This document shows positions 24,168 to 36,317 of a stretch of 64,000 nt of DNA, one piece after another. Made by a program: the position numbers and the translations under genes. The DNA is from Daphnia pulex (Eukaryota > Arthropoda > Branchiopoda > Diplostraca > Daphniidae), in contig NC_060027.1 in NCBI RefSeq assembly GCF_021134715.1, forward strand, positions 1,116,001 to 1,180,000, in the 5' to 3' direction. Positions within the stretch are counted from its first letter, which is position 1; each line of letters starts with the position of its first letter. The notes beneath the pieces were generated by a model. It saw only the letters and a program-made list of their open reading frames with translations, ran no database searches and had not been told where the DNA came from.

Positions 24168-25105
24168 TTATAACCAACCAAGAAGTTTGGCTCCGAACAT
24201 GCTTGATGAGCCGAAAAGTATGGCTAGTCCGAGATAGCCAAACGAACCGCGCATGCGCTTCGTGGGATCTACACATGTAATGAAACCAAAGAGGAATGTA
24301 GAAGAATTTTTTGTTGAGAAAAGAAATAACAATGAGAAGATGGAGAAAGAAAAATGTGTTTGACTGTATGTGTCTTCTTCTAGCATACCTCCAGTGTAGT
24401 ACCCCTTCGAATAAGCAACTCTGCCAGCAATCCATACAGCACCCCCAAGAGCTGCAGGGATGGGGTATTGCAATCCTCCAGTAAATAAAAGCATCAACAC
24501 AAGTGGATAGTTCTCCAACCTTTTACAAGAGGTTAATAGATATATAGTATGAAACAAGGACAGTTGTTTCTCCATGTTGATAACTGTACATGGTATACTC
24601 ACGTATTTTGGTGAGCTCTCTGATAACAATTGAATAACTGTCCATTACCCGTGGTTTCGGGGCTATACATAATGGGGTAGTGGATACCAAACCTCCTCCT
24701 CATTTTTCCAACCTGTTGGGAAAATAAATGAGTAGGTCAAAGTCAAACATTTATTTGTGACTCAGTCTGTATAGTCAGTGCTTTTATATATTATGTACCT
24801 GAATTGACTGCCAGGCCAAGAGAATTCCTGAGGCAATGCCAGCAAACACAACATAGCCGTAATCAGATGGGATTTCCACAAAGGTGCCTGTTCCAGAAGC
24901 TAACACGGTATTAGCGAATTTGCTGCAACTACAAAAAAGTAATATATAATAAATATATTATGTCATTAAAACTAAAATGCCTAACTCATCTATAAACATA
25001 GTATAAATCAAACCTTAAAACAAGCAAAGCATACAACACATGAAAGATAAATTAAACACAAAAATTACACATAGAAATTAATCTGGAGTTAACTTACACG
25101 ACCAT
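24168..25105 (-). CDS. Microsomal glutathione S-transferase 3-type (MAPEG), copy C
   Basis: Five exons (25105-25098, 24922-24799, 24712-24603, 24519-24389, 24268-24168) encode 157 residues. The first exon again has eight bases. Marks: [62 protein letters not shown] and [14 protein letters not shown]. It carries every intron seen in A or B apart from A's distinct first one, so it may be nearest to the ancestral structure. Same predicted membrane glutathione transferase/peroxidase role as its neighbours. Confidence 0.9.
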
Positions 25106-25525
25106 TTTGAGCAACGCAAATTTCACTACTTTTCAATAAAAACCCTGATGAATGAACTGAGCACAAGAGCAAAGACAAGACGAAATCTTAACGTTTGTTC
25201 ATTGGTTTGTTTCATTTTTACGTTATTTCGCAAAGAGAAAACTGCTGTCGATTTTCCAACGTAAACTAAGCAGACGACGAAAATGAAAACAAAACAATAG
25301 CTAATAAGCCTCAGGATATGGGATTTTTCCGTGTATTGTCATGGGTAATAAATTCTTTGGAAACACTTAAATTATTCTGAAATTTTCCTTGACGTCGTGT
25401 TCACGAAACAAATGGTCTTAACTTAATTCTCGTCTCATTCTTGGTCGGTTGGAAGAAAACATTATTTCTAGCGCCCATAGTGGCTAGAGCCTCCTGTATT
25501 CAAAACAAAAATTTAAAACAGGTGC
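25106..25525. other. Intergenic, nothing clear
   Basis: Upstream of MGST3-type copy C and downstream of the small Gly-rich peptide gene. No motif recognised. Confidence 0.4.
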
Positions 25526-25898
25526 TTAATTATGATGAAACTTTTTTATTTCGTTACCAAAGGCTCCTCCAACTCCACCTCCGTAATAGACGTTCGTTCC
25601 GAATGTATTGTAGCCGCGTCCGTAGCCACCGTGACCAGAACTTGCAATGCCTCCACCAGGCTGGAAGCCGGCGTTAGCTTGTTTTTGATTTAAAAATTAT
25701 GAAATAGAAATAGAATAATAACGTTACATTAAATCTTGTATTGGAATTACCGAAACCGTAGCGGGTGACTCCAGCCATTGCTACTCCAACCAGGCATAAG
25801 ACGAAAAATAGGAAAACCTTTGCGATTGAGAATAAGGCGGAATTAATTTTGATTTTAAATAATTTAATTTAAAGAAAATTTACCATTGAAGTATTCAT
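25526..25898 (-). CDS. Small secreted Gly/Tyr-rich peptide
   Basis: Three exons (25898-25884, 25817-25751, 25677-25526) encode 77 residues. Exon 1 is five codons (MNTSM), as in the genes at 11469 and 13989. The signal peptide continues in exon 2 (VFLFFVLCLVGVAMAG). The mature part has TRYGFANAGFQPGGG, SSGHGGYGRGY and VYYGGGVGGAFG. It looks like a cuticle or glycine-rich defence peptide, not further assignable. On the minus strand a TATATTTAA lies around 25976-25968, about 70 bases upstream of the ATG. Confidence 0.8.
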
Positions 25899-26512
25899 TT
25901 TGTTTGAAACTAAATCTGCAGTGGTGTCAAGCAAGAGACTGATGGATGTCTGAACTGTGCGGATGTGTTTAAATATAGTCCGCTTTGCAAACGGTTTTCA
26001 CACTTCGATGGTCATTCTCAACGCCAGTTGTTTTCCCTTTTAGGCTTTTACTTCCCCGAATTCAATGCCTAGAATAGGTATAAACAATGAGCTCTATGCA
26101 TAAAGTGTTTTAAAAGAATAATGAAGTTTTTTTATTAATCGGAAACGATTCAACACAATAGGATGTCCAAATATCAATTTCAATAGGTACCAAGAGTCAG
26201 ATAGTACATAAAGTCCTTTGTGGTTTTAACGAGATGTCACAACAAACGTATTATTGTCTTGACAACAGAATAGACTACTTTCCCTTTCGATCGTGTTTTT
26301 TTGGCATTAACAACTCTTAACAAATTTTGTCAATTGTCCCGGTTATAACGATTATTTCAATGGAAAAAGACAGAAAAGCTATAATTACATGCATTGGTTA
26401 AATAATATCGAAGTCAAACGGTAATTAGGGAGGCATTCAACAACAGGCAATTAAAATGAGTGATACGAATTTTCACTGTTACTTAAATAAACGACAGCAA
26501 GCAGGTTCGAAA
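25899..26512. other. Intergenic, nothing clear
   Basis: Holds the promoter of the small peptide gene and the 3' flank of the first MAM-like gene. No other feature seen. Confidence 0.4.
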
Positions 26513-28079
26513 TCAATTTCTGCATTCGTCATCACATGAGGGTACCTGCACGCAGGGGCGGCACGATTGCGTCTGATTATAGAATATCTGCTTTTGAGGA
26601 CATTCCTTAAAACAAAATAATTGCAAACTTTAAAAAATAAAATAAAATAATTTGTATAATTTTTTTAAGAAAAATATAATCGTTTTTACTTGCTCCGTCG
26701 CCACACAGTTTTCACAGTGATAATATTTCCTGCTGCACGGATTATTCGGGTCCGGATATTTAAAGTCGATATTATCTGGGCAAGTGAAAAAATTAGCTAT
26801 CGTCGTTGTATCATACGTCATTGTTGTTGGTGATGTTGGGCTTTCTGTAGATGAAATTGTGGTAAATAGAGTCGTTGTAGGAGCCGTGGTAGGAGTCGAG
26901 GTAGGAGTCGAGGTAGGAGTCGAGGTAGGAGTCGAGGTAGGAGTCGAGGTAGGAGTCGAGGTAGGAGTCGAGGTAGGAGTCGAGGTAGGAGTCGTGATAG
27001 GAGTCGTGGTAAGAGTCGTGGTAGGAGTCGTGGTAGGAGTCGTGATAGGATTCGTGATAGGAGTCGTTGTAGGAGTCGTGGTAGGAGTCGTGGTAGGAGT
27101 CGTGGTAGGAGTCGTGGTAGGAGTCGTGGTAGGAGTCGTGGTAGGAGTCGTGGTAGTTGACGTACTGCTGGTGAAAGTAATTTCGGGAGGTGTTGTGGTG
27201 GGTGTGTCTGTGTTTGGGATCACGGTAGTTGTTATCTCTTCTGTTGTGAAGTCTGTCACACTAAATGAAATTGTTGTCGACTGTTGCGACAAGGTGAGTG
27301 CGATATCATCGATAGCAACAGCGTCTTCGACATTTGTCCCGCAATACGCGTAAAATGCCAACTGACAGCACACCGCAAGAGTTATAACACAGGCGACAAA
27401 AATAAATATGATGGGTTCAGATAACGATGAATAGCGGCGTGACTTTTTGAAATTGTTTTCGTACCGATAATGTAGACGATGAATCACCAATCAATGTCAC
27501 CGAATGTGTCCGCCACTCTAGATTGGTGATGTCCGAATAATTGTAAAGACTTGAAAGCAGTTTTTCGTTTCCGTTTTCTGCCAAGTATAACTGAGTAGAT
27601 AAATTAAAAGAATTCAATTAGAAAAAGGACGAAATAAAAGAAATCAATGATTAAACCTCGAGATTGGTGAATTGGGGCCATTTCGAACGAATCCAGAATG
27701 AAAAAGAGAAAACGGAATTCTCGTTTGGCAATAGTGTAAAGGTTGGACTCCGCAAAACGGCTATTCCAAATGATAGAGAAGGTCCACGATGAACGCGTAG
27801 ATAAGTTTGACCGTTGAGCGGTTGAGGTGATGCATTACTCGTCTCCCAGGGTGAAAAATAATCCTCGATTTTCCATTTGACACTCGTCGTTGATTCTTCA
27901 ATCCACGGCTGCAGTTCTCCGCTTTCAAAATTATTGTCTAGACCGGATGAAAGATAAGCGAATCCCTTTCCTTCGCCTTTAACGGCGCACGCCTGAGAAT
28001 TGCCAATAACTGATGACCGGCCAAAAAGGCCCAAGAGGATGCCAATTGAAATTAAAAGTGAACTACTGTGCCTCATCAT
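26513..28079 (-). CDS. Secreted MAM-like, Thr-rich, CBM14 protein (cluster gene 1)
   Basis: Exons 28079-27657, 27590-27465, 27361-26690 and 26605-26513, all phase 0, encode 437 residues. A signal peptide is followed by a MAM-like jelly-roll module (DNNFESGELQPW, SFSFWIRSKWPQ, FYAYCGTNVEDAVAIDDI), then a mucin-like linker of TPTT/TPTS repeats, then a peritrophin-type chitin-binding domain (CBM14; CPD, PNNPCSRKYYHC, CP, SCRPC). An extracellular protein that anchors to chitin while the Thr-rich linker carries O-glycans is likely, for example in gut lining or cuticle. The canonical MAM cysteines are mostly absent, so the module is called MAM-like. Confidence 0.75.
26876..27156. repeat. 12-base coding minisatellite
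   Basis: About 23 direct copies of GTAGGAGTCGAG and close variants (GTAGGAGTCGTG) on the plus strand. On the coding minus strand each unit encodes Thr-Pro-Thr-Thr or Thr-Pro-Thr-Ser. A run of near-identical GAG-type units (about 26890-26990) sits beside GTG-type units, the pattern of recent slippage. Copy number is likely to vary between individuals. Confidence 0.85.
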
Positions 28080-28590
28080 CACTCTGTTGCGATTCACAAT
28101 TTTGTAACTTTGGCCGAATCCAGAACTTGCTGGACGGTGTTATGAAAATAGATAAATGAATCACGCAGTGTAGACGGCACGATGCAATGAATCGTTATCG
28201 CAACTGAGACTGAGCTTAAGCTCCACCGGGCGTGACAATTACGTTGGATGATGTCGTGATAACAATATAAAGATAATGAATGACGTCCTAAGTCGGCACT
28301 TACAGTTTCAAAAGGTTTAGGAATTTTTACAATTGTTTATTGTCTTTACCTGATCCGTGAATTATAGTTATGAGTTATGGCGTACATACCGACTTCGATA
28401 TCCAATTTTTTGTGCAAGGGTTTATTTAGTATTAACCATCAGCCACCTTTTCTTTCAGCCTCGTCAATCCAGGTCACTACCACTCCAAACACTGGTCTCC
28501 TGTTTGTTACAAAATTTTATGGTTTCGTTGTTATCTTTACATTATATTACCATTTGTGGAGAGTAAAATAATAATAATAATAATACCAAT
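28080..28590. other. Intergenic, nothing clear
   Basis: Upstream of cluster gene 1 and downstream of cluster gene 2; a short ATA/ATT microsatellite lies near 28567-28585. Confidence 0.4.
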
Positions 28591-29923
28591 TTATTCGTCG
28601 CATTCCGCGGCACATGCGAGTACCAGGCTGCAGGGAATACACAGTTGCGCATTGCTATTAAAGATAAGATTTGCTTGGCAATCCTAAATTGTAACAAGTA
28701 AAAATGTTGTGTTATTATGTTTCTAAGCTTTTCCCTAATTCAAGTTTAAATTTTAATTACCGTGAGTGTTGCTATGCCCTCGGAACACTGATAATATTTC
28801 CCGTTGCAAGGGTTTTCCGGATCTGGATATTTCTTTTCAGAAGTGTCTGGACACGTGAAGGATGCAGATATTGTTGTCGTTGGGACTTCGGTGGTAACGG
28901 TAGTCACGATAGTTACGGTGCTGGTAGATGTAGTGGTCGTTGTGGTTGGTTGTGAAGGTATCGTTGATGTCTTAAGGATCGTGGTGGTCATTGCTGTGGA
29001 TTCGGGTATAGTAGCAGTCGATTGCGTGTCCATAGTCGCTGTTATTATAGAAGAGAAATATGTGAAAGATGACAAAGGCTTAAAATATTGTCATGTGATA
29101 CTTGCAACCGACGGAGTCGTTTGCATCTCTGTGAACTGGTTTGAGGTAAATCGGATATCGTCTATAGCAACAGCATCTTCCGGGTCGGTTCCGCAATAAG
29201 CGTAAAACACCAACTGGTTCCGTCGGGAAAAAGATTTAAGTATTTTAGCATCTGAATATCAGAAAGTTGTTTTATTTTACTGAAAAAGTATTAGAAGATG
29301 AACTGCCGGTGAGTGAAATGGATTGCGTCTCCCATGCTTGATTGGTTACAACCGAATAATTGTACAAGCTTAACATCAGCCTTTCGTTTCCGTTTTCTGC
29401 CAAGTACAACTGAAATCAAATAATAGTTAATTCATTTTTTTTTAAATCCCTTGTTAGTTTTAAGAGTTACCTCGAGATTTGTGTATTGTGGCCATTTCGA
29501 ACGAATCCAGAAAGAAAAAGAAAGGTCACTTTCACTAGACGGAAGTGAAAAGGCCGGACTTCGCAAAACAGCCACGCCAAACTTGAAATTGGTTCCACGA
29601 TCGACTCTGAGATAACTTTTCCCATTATTCTGTTGCGGGGGCGCTTTGTTATTCAAATCCCAGGGTGAAATTCGGTTTTCAATTTTCCATTGAACACCGT
29701 TTGTCAGCGACTCTTCAATCCACGGGTCCAGAATTCCATTTTCGAAATCGTTGTCGAGATGGGAAAGTTCTGTCTCTGCTCGTCCGTCTCTTTGTCTCCC
29801 CGTCTGATATTGGGAACTGACAACTGAAGGATGGTCACGTAGAACCAACAGAAAGCTAATTGATAACCAAAAGGCACTTTGTCTCGTCATTACTACCAGT
29901 TTAATTTGCAGGCAAGTCTGCAT
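28591..29923 (-). CDS. Secreted MAM-like, Thr-rich, CBM14 protein (cluster gene 2)
   Basis: Exons 29923-29471, 29409-29281, 29213-29102, 29038-28761 and 28683-28591 encode 354 residues. An in-frame ATG at 29890 gives a cleaner signal peptide (MTRQSAFWLSISFLLVL) and may be the true start. The MAM-like part (DNDFENGILDPW, SFSFWIRSKWPQYTN, FYAYCGTDPEDAVAIDDI) is close to gene 1. The linker is Thr-rich but not a regular repeat, and the CBM14 domain reads CPDTSEKKYPDPENPCNGKY onward with its last cysteines in the final exon. Unlike gene 1 it has a phase-1 intron between the MAM-like part and the linker, as the CUB-ending genes do before their CUB. Confidence 0.75.
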
Positions 29924-30276
29924 CAATTGTTAATCAGAATATGTTGGGTTGTTCACAATGGAACAGCATGCTGTAACATAAGACAAAAAATGAGGACAGC
30001 CAACGCAATATGTACTGATAAAGAGTCGTTATCTTAACTGAAAAAAATAATCTTAATCTATTTAGCTTTGGGTCTGACTAATGGCGATTTAAAACAGAAA
30101 AATGGGACCTGCAACGGGGATTATGCAACGTTGAATTTCCACTGAGTAATGAATCGAGACTTAATCCAGCAAATAAAAGAAGAAGTGGCTCGGTTTCATG
30201 ATTTATATTGTTGAATAAAATGGATTGCATAATGTCTATTTTGACCTTTATCTAAAATAAAAGCATTCTTTGGTTT
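29924..30276. other. Intergenic, nothing clear
   Basis: Between cluster genes 2 and 3; no element recognised. Confidence 0.4.
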
Positions 30277-31128
30277 CTATTCATCTTTTCCGTCAAAGGA
30301 AGCTGGAATGAGGAAGATGTTATCAAGGGCGATAGCATCATCTGTATTCCCTCCGCAGTAGGCATAAAATATCAACTGGCGGATGTCCCAAAATCATTAT
30401 AAAAAAAAGATTAGAGTTATAAAACAGTTGGAAAAGAAAATTTCAATTAACAAGTATTAAAAACGTTATGGGAAAGTAAACAATGTTCTAATTTACCGTT
30501 ACGTCACGTCCCGTTGGAGGCGCAGTAATGTCAAGGATGGTGACGAATGATCGACGCCATTCCAAGTTCACTGAAGTCGAATAGCCAGATAAACTAATCA
30601 AAGTTGTTTCCACATCGTCCACAGATAAAACCAACTAAATTGAATGATTAATAAGATTGTAACTAAAAAAAGATTAAAATGATTAGTATACGGTATTACG
30701 TCCAGCGCATTTGCACCGGTGTATCGCGACCGAATCCAGAAGTCGAAGGAGATCACGTCTCCGGGCAATGCCGTGAATGTCACCGTGCGCAGAATAACTT
30801 GGCCGGCAGTTTGTTGGGCATCGCGGGTGGCCCTCAAATATTTGGCGCCATTTGATAATGGAGCAGGAGGCGAATAACCTTCTGCCGGAGAACTGAAATC
30901 TTCGACAACCCAATGGACAGTGTTTGGTGAACTGTCGTACCAAGGTTCCTCAGTGCCACTTTCAAAATCGTTATCCAACAAAGCTCGAGCTGTCAGAGGA
31001 TCGACTTGCAAAAATGGATAACGGAGCTTTAATTCTTCGCTATTTTTCGATGTTGGAATTTTGCCAGCCCAGCAAACGGCAATGCTAGTAACAGCCAAAA
31101 TGAAAAATTTAAGAGAAGTGGACTTCAT
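30277..31128 (-). CDS. Secreted MAM-like protein without C-terminal domain (cluster gene 3)
   Basis: Exons 31128-30700, 30634-30497 and 30375-30277 encode 221 residues. A signal peptide (LKFFILAVTSIAVCWAG) precedes one MAM-like module (DNDFESGTEEPWYDSSP, RAT, VISFDFWIRSRYTG, FYAYCGGNTDDAIALDNI). The protein ends 14 residues after that motif, with no linker and no CUB or CBM14. The last exon has a normal stop and the frame is clean, so this is a short family member, not an obviously broken one. Exon 1 is close to that of cluster gene 4 at the DNA level, including the shared 5' flank around 31140-31230 and 39550-39640. Confidence 0.75.
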
Positions 31129-31516
31129 TCTTGTTTAAATCGCTGGACCAAATGACCAATCGTGCTGAGATGGGAACGTATAAAGGACATGCACACAAGG
31201 ACCCTAATCAAATTTATATCAAAAAGGTCAGACATCATGTCAAAAGACTTGAAGGGATGTAGATAAATTTAGACACTCTTATCTCGACTCAATCGAGGCC
31301 GATCTGGTTTTCATTTAACGAAGAAGATAAAACAAACTGTAAAAGCATGATATAGCGGATCGTATGCACAGCACTAAACGGATCAAAATGAGGTTAATAT
31401 TTAGGTTGCCATGGAGTAAATGCTGTTCACTATTAGACTTTTGTTTCACATGCAGTCCATAATCTCTACAAGAACAAGGGTCAATATTATTTATACAACG
31501 ATTAGTTAATGCCGGA
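31129..31516. other. 3' flank of the interrupted CUB gene
   Basis: Sequence from about 31300 closely resembles 39740-39960, the region after the stop of cluster gene 5, so it is the 3' flank of cluster gene 4 left beyond the LTR element. Confidence 0.6.
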
Positions 31517-31554
31517 TCAGACGGACGCGTAAGTCGCCGTCCAACCTGCCAAAC
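31517..31554 (-). other. Detached 3' end of the CUB coding exon
   Basis: The last dozen or so codons of cluster gene 4 with its stop at 31519-31517; they match the end of cluster gene 5 (GWTATYASV). They are now separated from the rest of the exon by the LTR element. CAAAC at 31550-31554 is the target duplication. Confidence 0.75.
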
Positions 31555-31928
31555 TGTTTGCTTCTCACACACCGGAATGAAACTTTCAGAGTCGTAATTT
31601 AACTTAAGTCGAATGTATTTCGGCTCGGGGGAAACGGGAACACAATTCGGGTTTAGGTGACGGGACGATAGTTGCCTGCTATACGTCCGCACGGAAAACA
31701 CAAGAGAAAAAACAAGAAATTCGGAAAACGACTCTGAAAACGTAAAGTGTAGAGCGTCGGCACACGTGCGCTCTACACCAGCAAAAAACGAGAATGTATC
31801 TACGTTTCGGTCTAGCTCCTCCCTTCTTCTCCAATTCCCTTACTCCGATCCAGACGTTGTCGGATCGATCGCCAATAATTACAGTGGGTCCGAAAATTGA
31901 CAGTTTGGAAATCTTGAACTTTCCAACA
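31555..31928 (-). repeat. LTR, 3' end of the element
   Basis: 374 bases, starting TG and ending CA, no difference seen from the LTR at 37767-38140. Confidence 0.9.
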
Positions 31929-31964
31929 TCGCCGGCCCTGCGCTCTGTAGTTACAGGCGCATAT

Positions 31965-34900
31965 TCACGGATACGGACGGACTCGAAGAGGAAGAGTTTG
32001 TGAGACGGACGGTGACGTTCGACTCCATTTCAGTAGACGGTTCCTTCCGCCTAACACGGCGGCAAGGCAGGTAAATATAACGCTCCGGTGTTTAAATTCG
32101 GTGGCGCGTTCTTTCCTGGGTAGGATAATCGGATGGCGAGCGTTGAGGGGAAGCAGCACCTTGTTGATTCTTCTGCCAGCGCGTAAAATCCCGTTGGGAT
32201 TTAAGTATGGAGAGAGCTTGAAATCGGACAATTTTTCGATGGGGCTGCCGGCCCGTAAATCTTCCGCTTCCTGGCGGTAAACGTTGCGCTGGGTGTGCGT
32301 GAAGATACAGATGCGAGCGGAATCAATTTCATCCAGACACCGATTGCCAATTCCTGGCCGGAATTCCTTCCGCTTCAGGTTGTGAGCGCATTTGTACTCG
32401 CCGTACGTGTCAATCACGCACTTGTAGATATCGGTCGGATCTTCGTTTTCAACGCACTTTGGTTCGGGGTTGAAAAGGCATGGGCATCTCTGGTCGGCGA
32501 CGATATTTTTCGGATGGATTGGTTCGTTCGTCTTCCACGAAGGCCCAGATTGATGCCGGACGCCATCGCGTTGTTTCGTGGTCGTTAAAATATTCCACGC
32601 TCTCTTCTCTTCTTCGCCGATAGACTGAATGATATCGGGCTTTGTATTTAAGGTGTCGGCGTCGATAAATTGTTCCAGCTGGAGATCACACCCATCTTCG
32701 AGCGAGCTCACGTGGAATGAGCTGGCATCGGTTTCACCTCCGGTCCCGGTTGGTCCGCCGATACACCACCCGAAGGCCGTTAAATAGGCGCGTGGTGCTC
32801 GCTGGTGGAAGGGATCTTTGCGGGTTTCAAAAATATCGATGGCCGCCGGATGGTCGTGGCCAATCAATATTGCGATTTCTTCCTCCAGGGCGGAATGAAT
32901 TGGGACGTGTGCGAGGTGAGGCCACCTCTCGGTGAGGGCTGCTAGGTCGATGGGTCGCTTGCTGAGCCGGAACGTTTCTTTCACTTGAGCGTCGACGATG
33001 TTGAAAATGTAGCGCCGATCCAGTGAGATAATATCGAAATTCACGATCAACGTGTCGACTGGTTTGCCTCTCCCGTCGACTGTATTGGTGACTGCGCGTT
33101 CAATGCGGCCATTTAGTCCCAAACGATCGGATATTTCTTTCTTGACGATGGAAATTTCGCTTCCGTTATCCAAGAGCGCGTACAGCTTGATCTCTTTCTC
33201 GTTGGCTCTAAGGATAATTGGCACCATCGGCAGCATGGTACGTTTTCCCGCGTATGCTCTGCTCTCGGTGGAGGTCGAACCCGAAAATGTTGCTGCCGGT
33301 GGTGTCTTCTCTCTCGTGAACATCCTTGGGGCGCCGTGAAGAAGGGGATGATGGACGGCATCACAATCCGGTTGAGTGCAGCGTTGCGTTTGGCTACAAT
33401 CTCGTCCGATATGATCACGGCCAAGACAGCGGAAACATATGCCTTTTTCCTTGGCGATGATCGCTCGTTCTTCCACCGGGAGTGATTTAAATTCTTGACA
33501 ATCTTCAAGGTGATGTTGATCGGTACTGTCGCAGCAAGGGCAGCGTAATTGATTTGTTGACTGCTGCGCGGGTCGATTTTCGGTTGTTGTGTTGAATACG
33601 TTGTGGCTTTGGCCACGGCGGCCGTCCCTGTTGCTTTTCTTCGGCGGATCACCACTGGATCGGGATGATTCCATCGCTCCTGCTCTAATGGAATGTTCGG
33701 CCATTGCGACGTCGTCCAACCACTTGTCCAAATCTTCAACTGTCGAAAGCTGGGGCTGTTTGGCCCAGCTCTTTTCACCCCAGCGGCTTTTGAGTGCAGG
33801 CGGGAGTTTGGCGACCAGTTGCGCCAACGTGGCGTGACTATGAAGCTCCATTCCATATCCGCCAAGGCGGAGTGTGGCCACGACGGAATGTAGATTTGCC
33901 GAGAATGCCCGAAGGGCGTTGAAGTCGTTATCTTTAAACGGCTGCAGCTTGAGCAATGAAGATGTGCAGGACTGGGAAACGAGCTGTGGGTTGCCGTAAC
34001 GTTTGTGCAGCTCGTGTAGCGCGTGATGGTAGAGCCCGGGATTCAGCAGAGCGCCTCCGATGTTCTTCCTGATTTCGGGAGTCAAGGCGTCGTGTAAATG
34101 AGCGATGCGTTCAGCATCAGAGCTCACAGCGTCGTGCACGAATATCTTGAACATTTGAATGAACATCGGCCAGTTGCTTGGGTCCCCGTCAAAGTTCGGT
34201 ACTTTCATTCGCGGGGGCTTAACGCTGGATCTGGTTTTAGTAGCGAACGGTGTCCCGAGCGTGTGAATCCAATCGTCCGGGGTGTAAATTCCCGGCGCGC
34301 CATCGTGGCCGTACGGATTCGGCGGCGGCTCTGGTGGCACAGACGAGTTGGGCACAAAGGGCGGTGCGTACACATTGCTTGGGAAAGGAATCGACGACGG
34401 CCGGTGGCTATTCGTGGTCAACGTGATCGGCGGGCAGGTGTTCGTTGAGGCCGGCCCGTATGATGACTCCGGAGCAGACGCAGCAATGTTCGTTCCGTAA
34501 TTCATGCCAGTAGAAAAATAAGTCGTTCCACCAACGCTGGATGGCATAGAGAACGTCACTGCTGTCGATAGGGGCACAAATCCGAATGATGATCCATGTC
34601 CAGTATGAAAAATCGTCTCTCCAACACTGGATGGCATCGAGAGTGACACGGCGGTCGATGGTGGTACGTATCCGGATGACGGCCCGTGTCCAGGCGGATT
34701 TGTATGGTTGGTTCCACTTGCCACAACTGTTGAAGTCGGTGGTTGCGGCGGTGGGACATTTACTCCACTAGTAGCTCGTCCTGCGTTTCTCCATGACGGC
34801 CAAGGCACCGAAAACGACGTGCTCGGCGGGTATGAAGCGGGTGGTTGAATCGGAGGTTGACTGGGAGCTGAGCTGACATTTCTACTGGGTTGAGTAGCCG

Positions 34901-36194
34901 TTGCAGAAATCGATTGGTTCGTTGTCGTCGGCGGCGTGACAAAACTGGTCGTTGGCGGTGAAACAAAACTAGTCGTCGGCGGCGTGACAAAATTAGTCCT
35001 CGATGAAGGCGGGATAAACGTCGGGTTGGTCACGCTGGTTGTCGGTACGGTGCTGACGTTGCTGGATACTGGAAGAGTCGGTACGGAAGAAGATCGCGTC
35101 ATCGTTCTACTGCTGGGAGTAAAAACTCTCGTGGCCAAGTCTCGCATCTGCGAGAAGATCCCCGGTTTTGGGGTGGACGGCGCTGTCGATATCGGCGGGA
35201 CGGGTGTCGCGAATAATCGGGCCGGTGGTAGCAACTTCTGGGTCGATCCAATCAACGGGGTCGACAAAGTAGAGGGTCTTCCGGCGGGTGTGGTCATCGT
35301 ACGGTGAAATGTAGTCGCTGGAGCCACCGGAACATGCCCAGCCGTGTTGGTCGTCTGTACGTTTTCTGCCGGTGGTGGTTGACTGAGTGGCGCCGGTTGA
35401 TTAAAGATGCTTGACAGCAAAGTGCGTCTCCTCATAAATCCGGACGGAGCGCTCGATGTTGACATCGCTCGTGTTTCGTTGGCCGCGTCGTCGGCACCGG
35501 TGATGTCAGATAACTGCTGCCGCATGATGGCGCTGGTGAGTTGTTGCAGCTCCATTTCGTCCTTTAACTTCCGCTGTTCACGATCTGCATCTATTTGTCG
35601 TTGTCTAACTTGCAGCTCTCTCAAAGATTCGTCTTCTTCCGCTTGACGTTTCGACTCATCCTCTGCTTGTTGAAGTTTGAGTCGAGCTTCTTGTTCCTTT
35701 CGTTCGGCTTCAAGAATTTTTGCCTGCGCGGAAGATGCGCTGCTATGTCTCGACGATGCTCGGGTTGCGACGGAAGCTGACGATTGAGGTTTTGTAAAAT
35801 TCAGGTACTTGTCGCAGTCTGCCAGTAGCCTTTGTTGATCGTAAATTACTGCTTGAATCCATTGTCGTTGGCCCTCTAAGTCGTTGCTCGAGAGGTTAGC
35901 CGCGTCGGCGGAGACGTATCGGTCGTGTCGCCTTTCTAATTCTTCGAAGTCTCGCACGTAAACTGCTCGAAGAGCCCGTATTTCGTCGCGGTCGGAGCCG
36001 ATTCTCACTGCTTTCATTAATTTCTTCCCTGACTTCGTGTGAACCGACTTTCCGCCAGTACGGAGGTTCTTAAGATGATCCGGATCTTCTGTCGCTTCCA
36101 GATCACAATGGGCCTCTTCTTCATCATCGTCAACTTCTTCATTGTCATCTTCTTCATTGATAGGCGGAAGGGCTATTGCTTGTGACTGCTCCAT
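31965..36194 (-). mobile_element. Gag and protease part of the LTR element
   Basis: One long frame. Its first part has a charged coiled-coil-like stretch rich in E, Q and R, then a Ser/Thr/Pro-rich segment. The Pao-type gag domain follows (KVPNFDGDPSNWPMFIQMF is its hallmark). Next come two knuckle-like Cys/His clusters (CPCCDSTDQHHLEDC and CFRCLGRDHIGRDC) and a retropepsin-like site LLDNGSEISIV. A piece with LSPYLNPNGILRAGRRI is typical of the segment just before integrase in BEL/Pao polyproteins. This is a recent fossil-type copy. Confidence 0.8.
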
Positions 36195-36317
36195 GTCAAG
36201 GCCTATTCACTCTCAAAGATGAAACGCGCGTGCTGTGGTCGATCGGGTAGATGGGATGATGTAAGATGGTGATGAAGGTGAGCAATGGCGGGCGAAATGG
36301 CGTGACGAATAATAACG

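Noticed and set aside
26784-27353. Long plus-strand frame of Val-Gly repeats
   Set aside because: It is the complement of the Thr-Pro minisatellite in cluster gene 1, which has splice sites, a signal peptide and a CBM14 domain on the minus strand.
34098-35307. Several plus-strand frames over the LTR element
   Set aside because: They are antisense to the gag region, which has clear family motifs on the minus strand.
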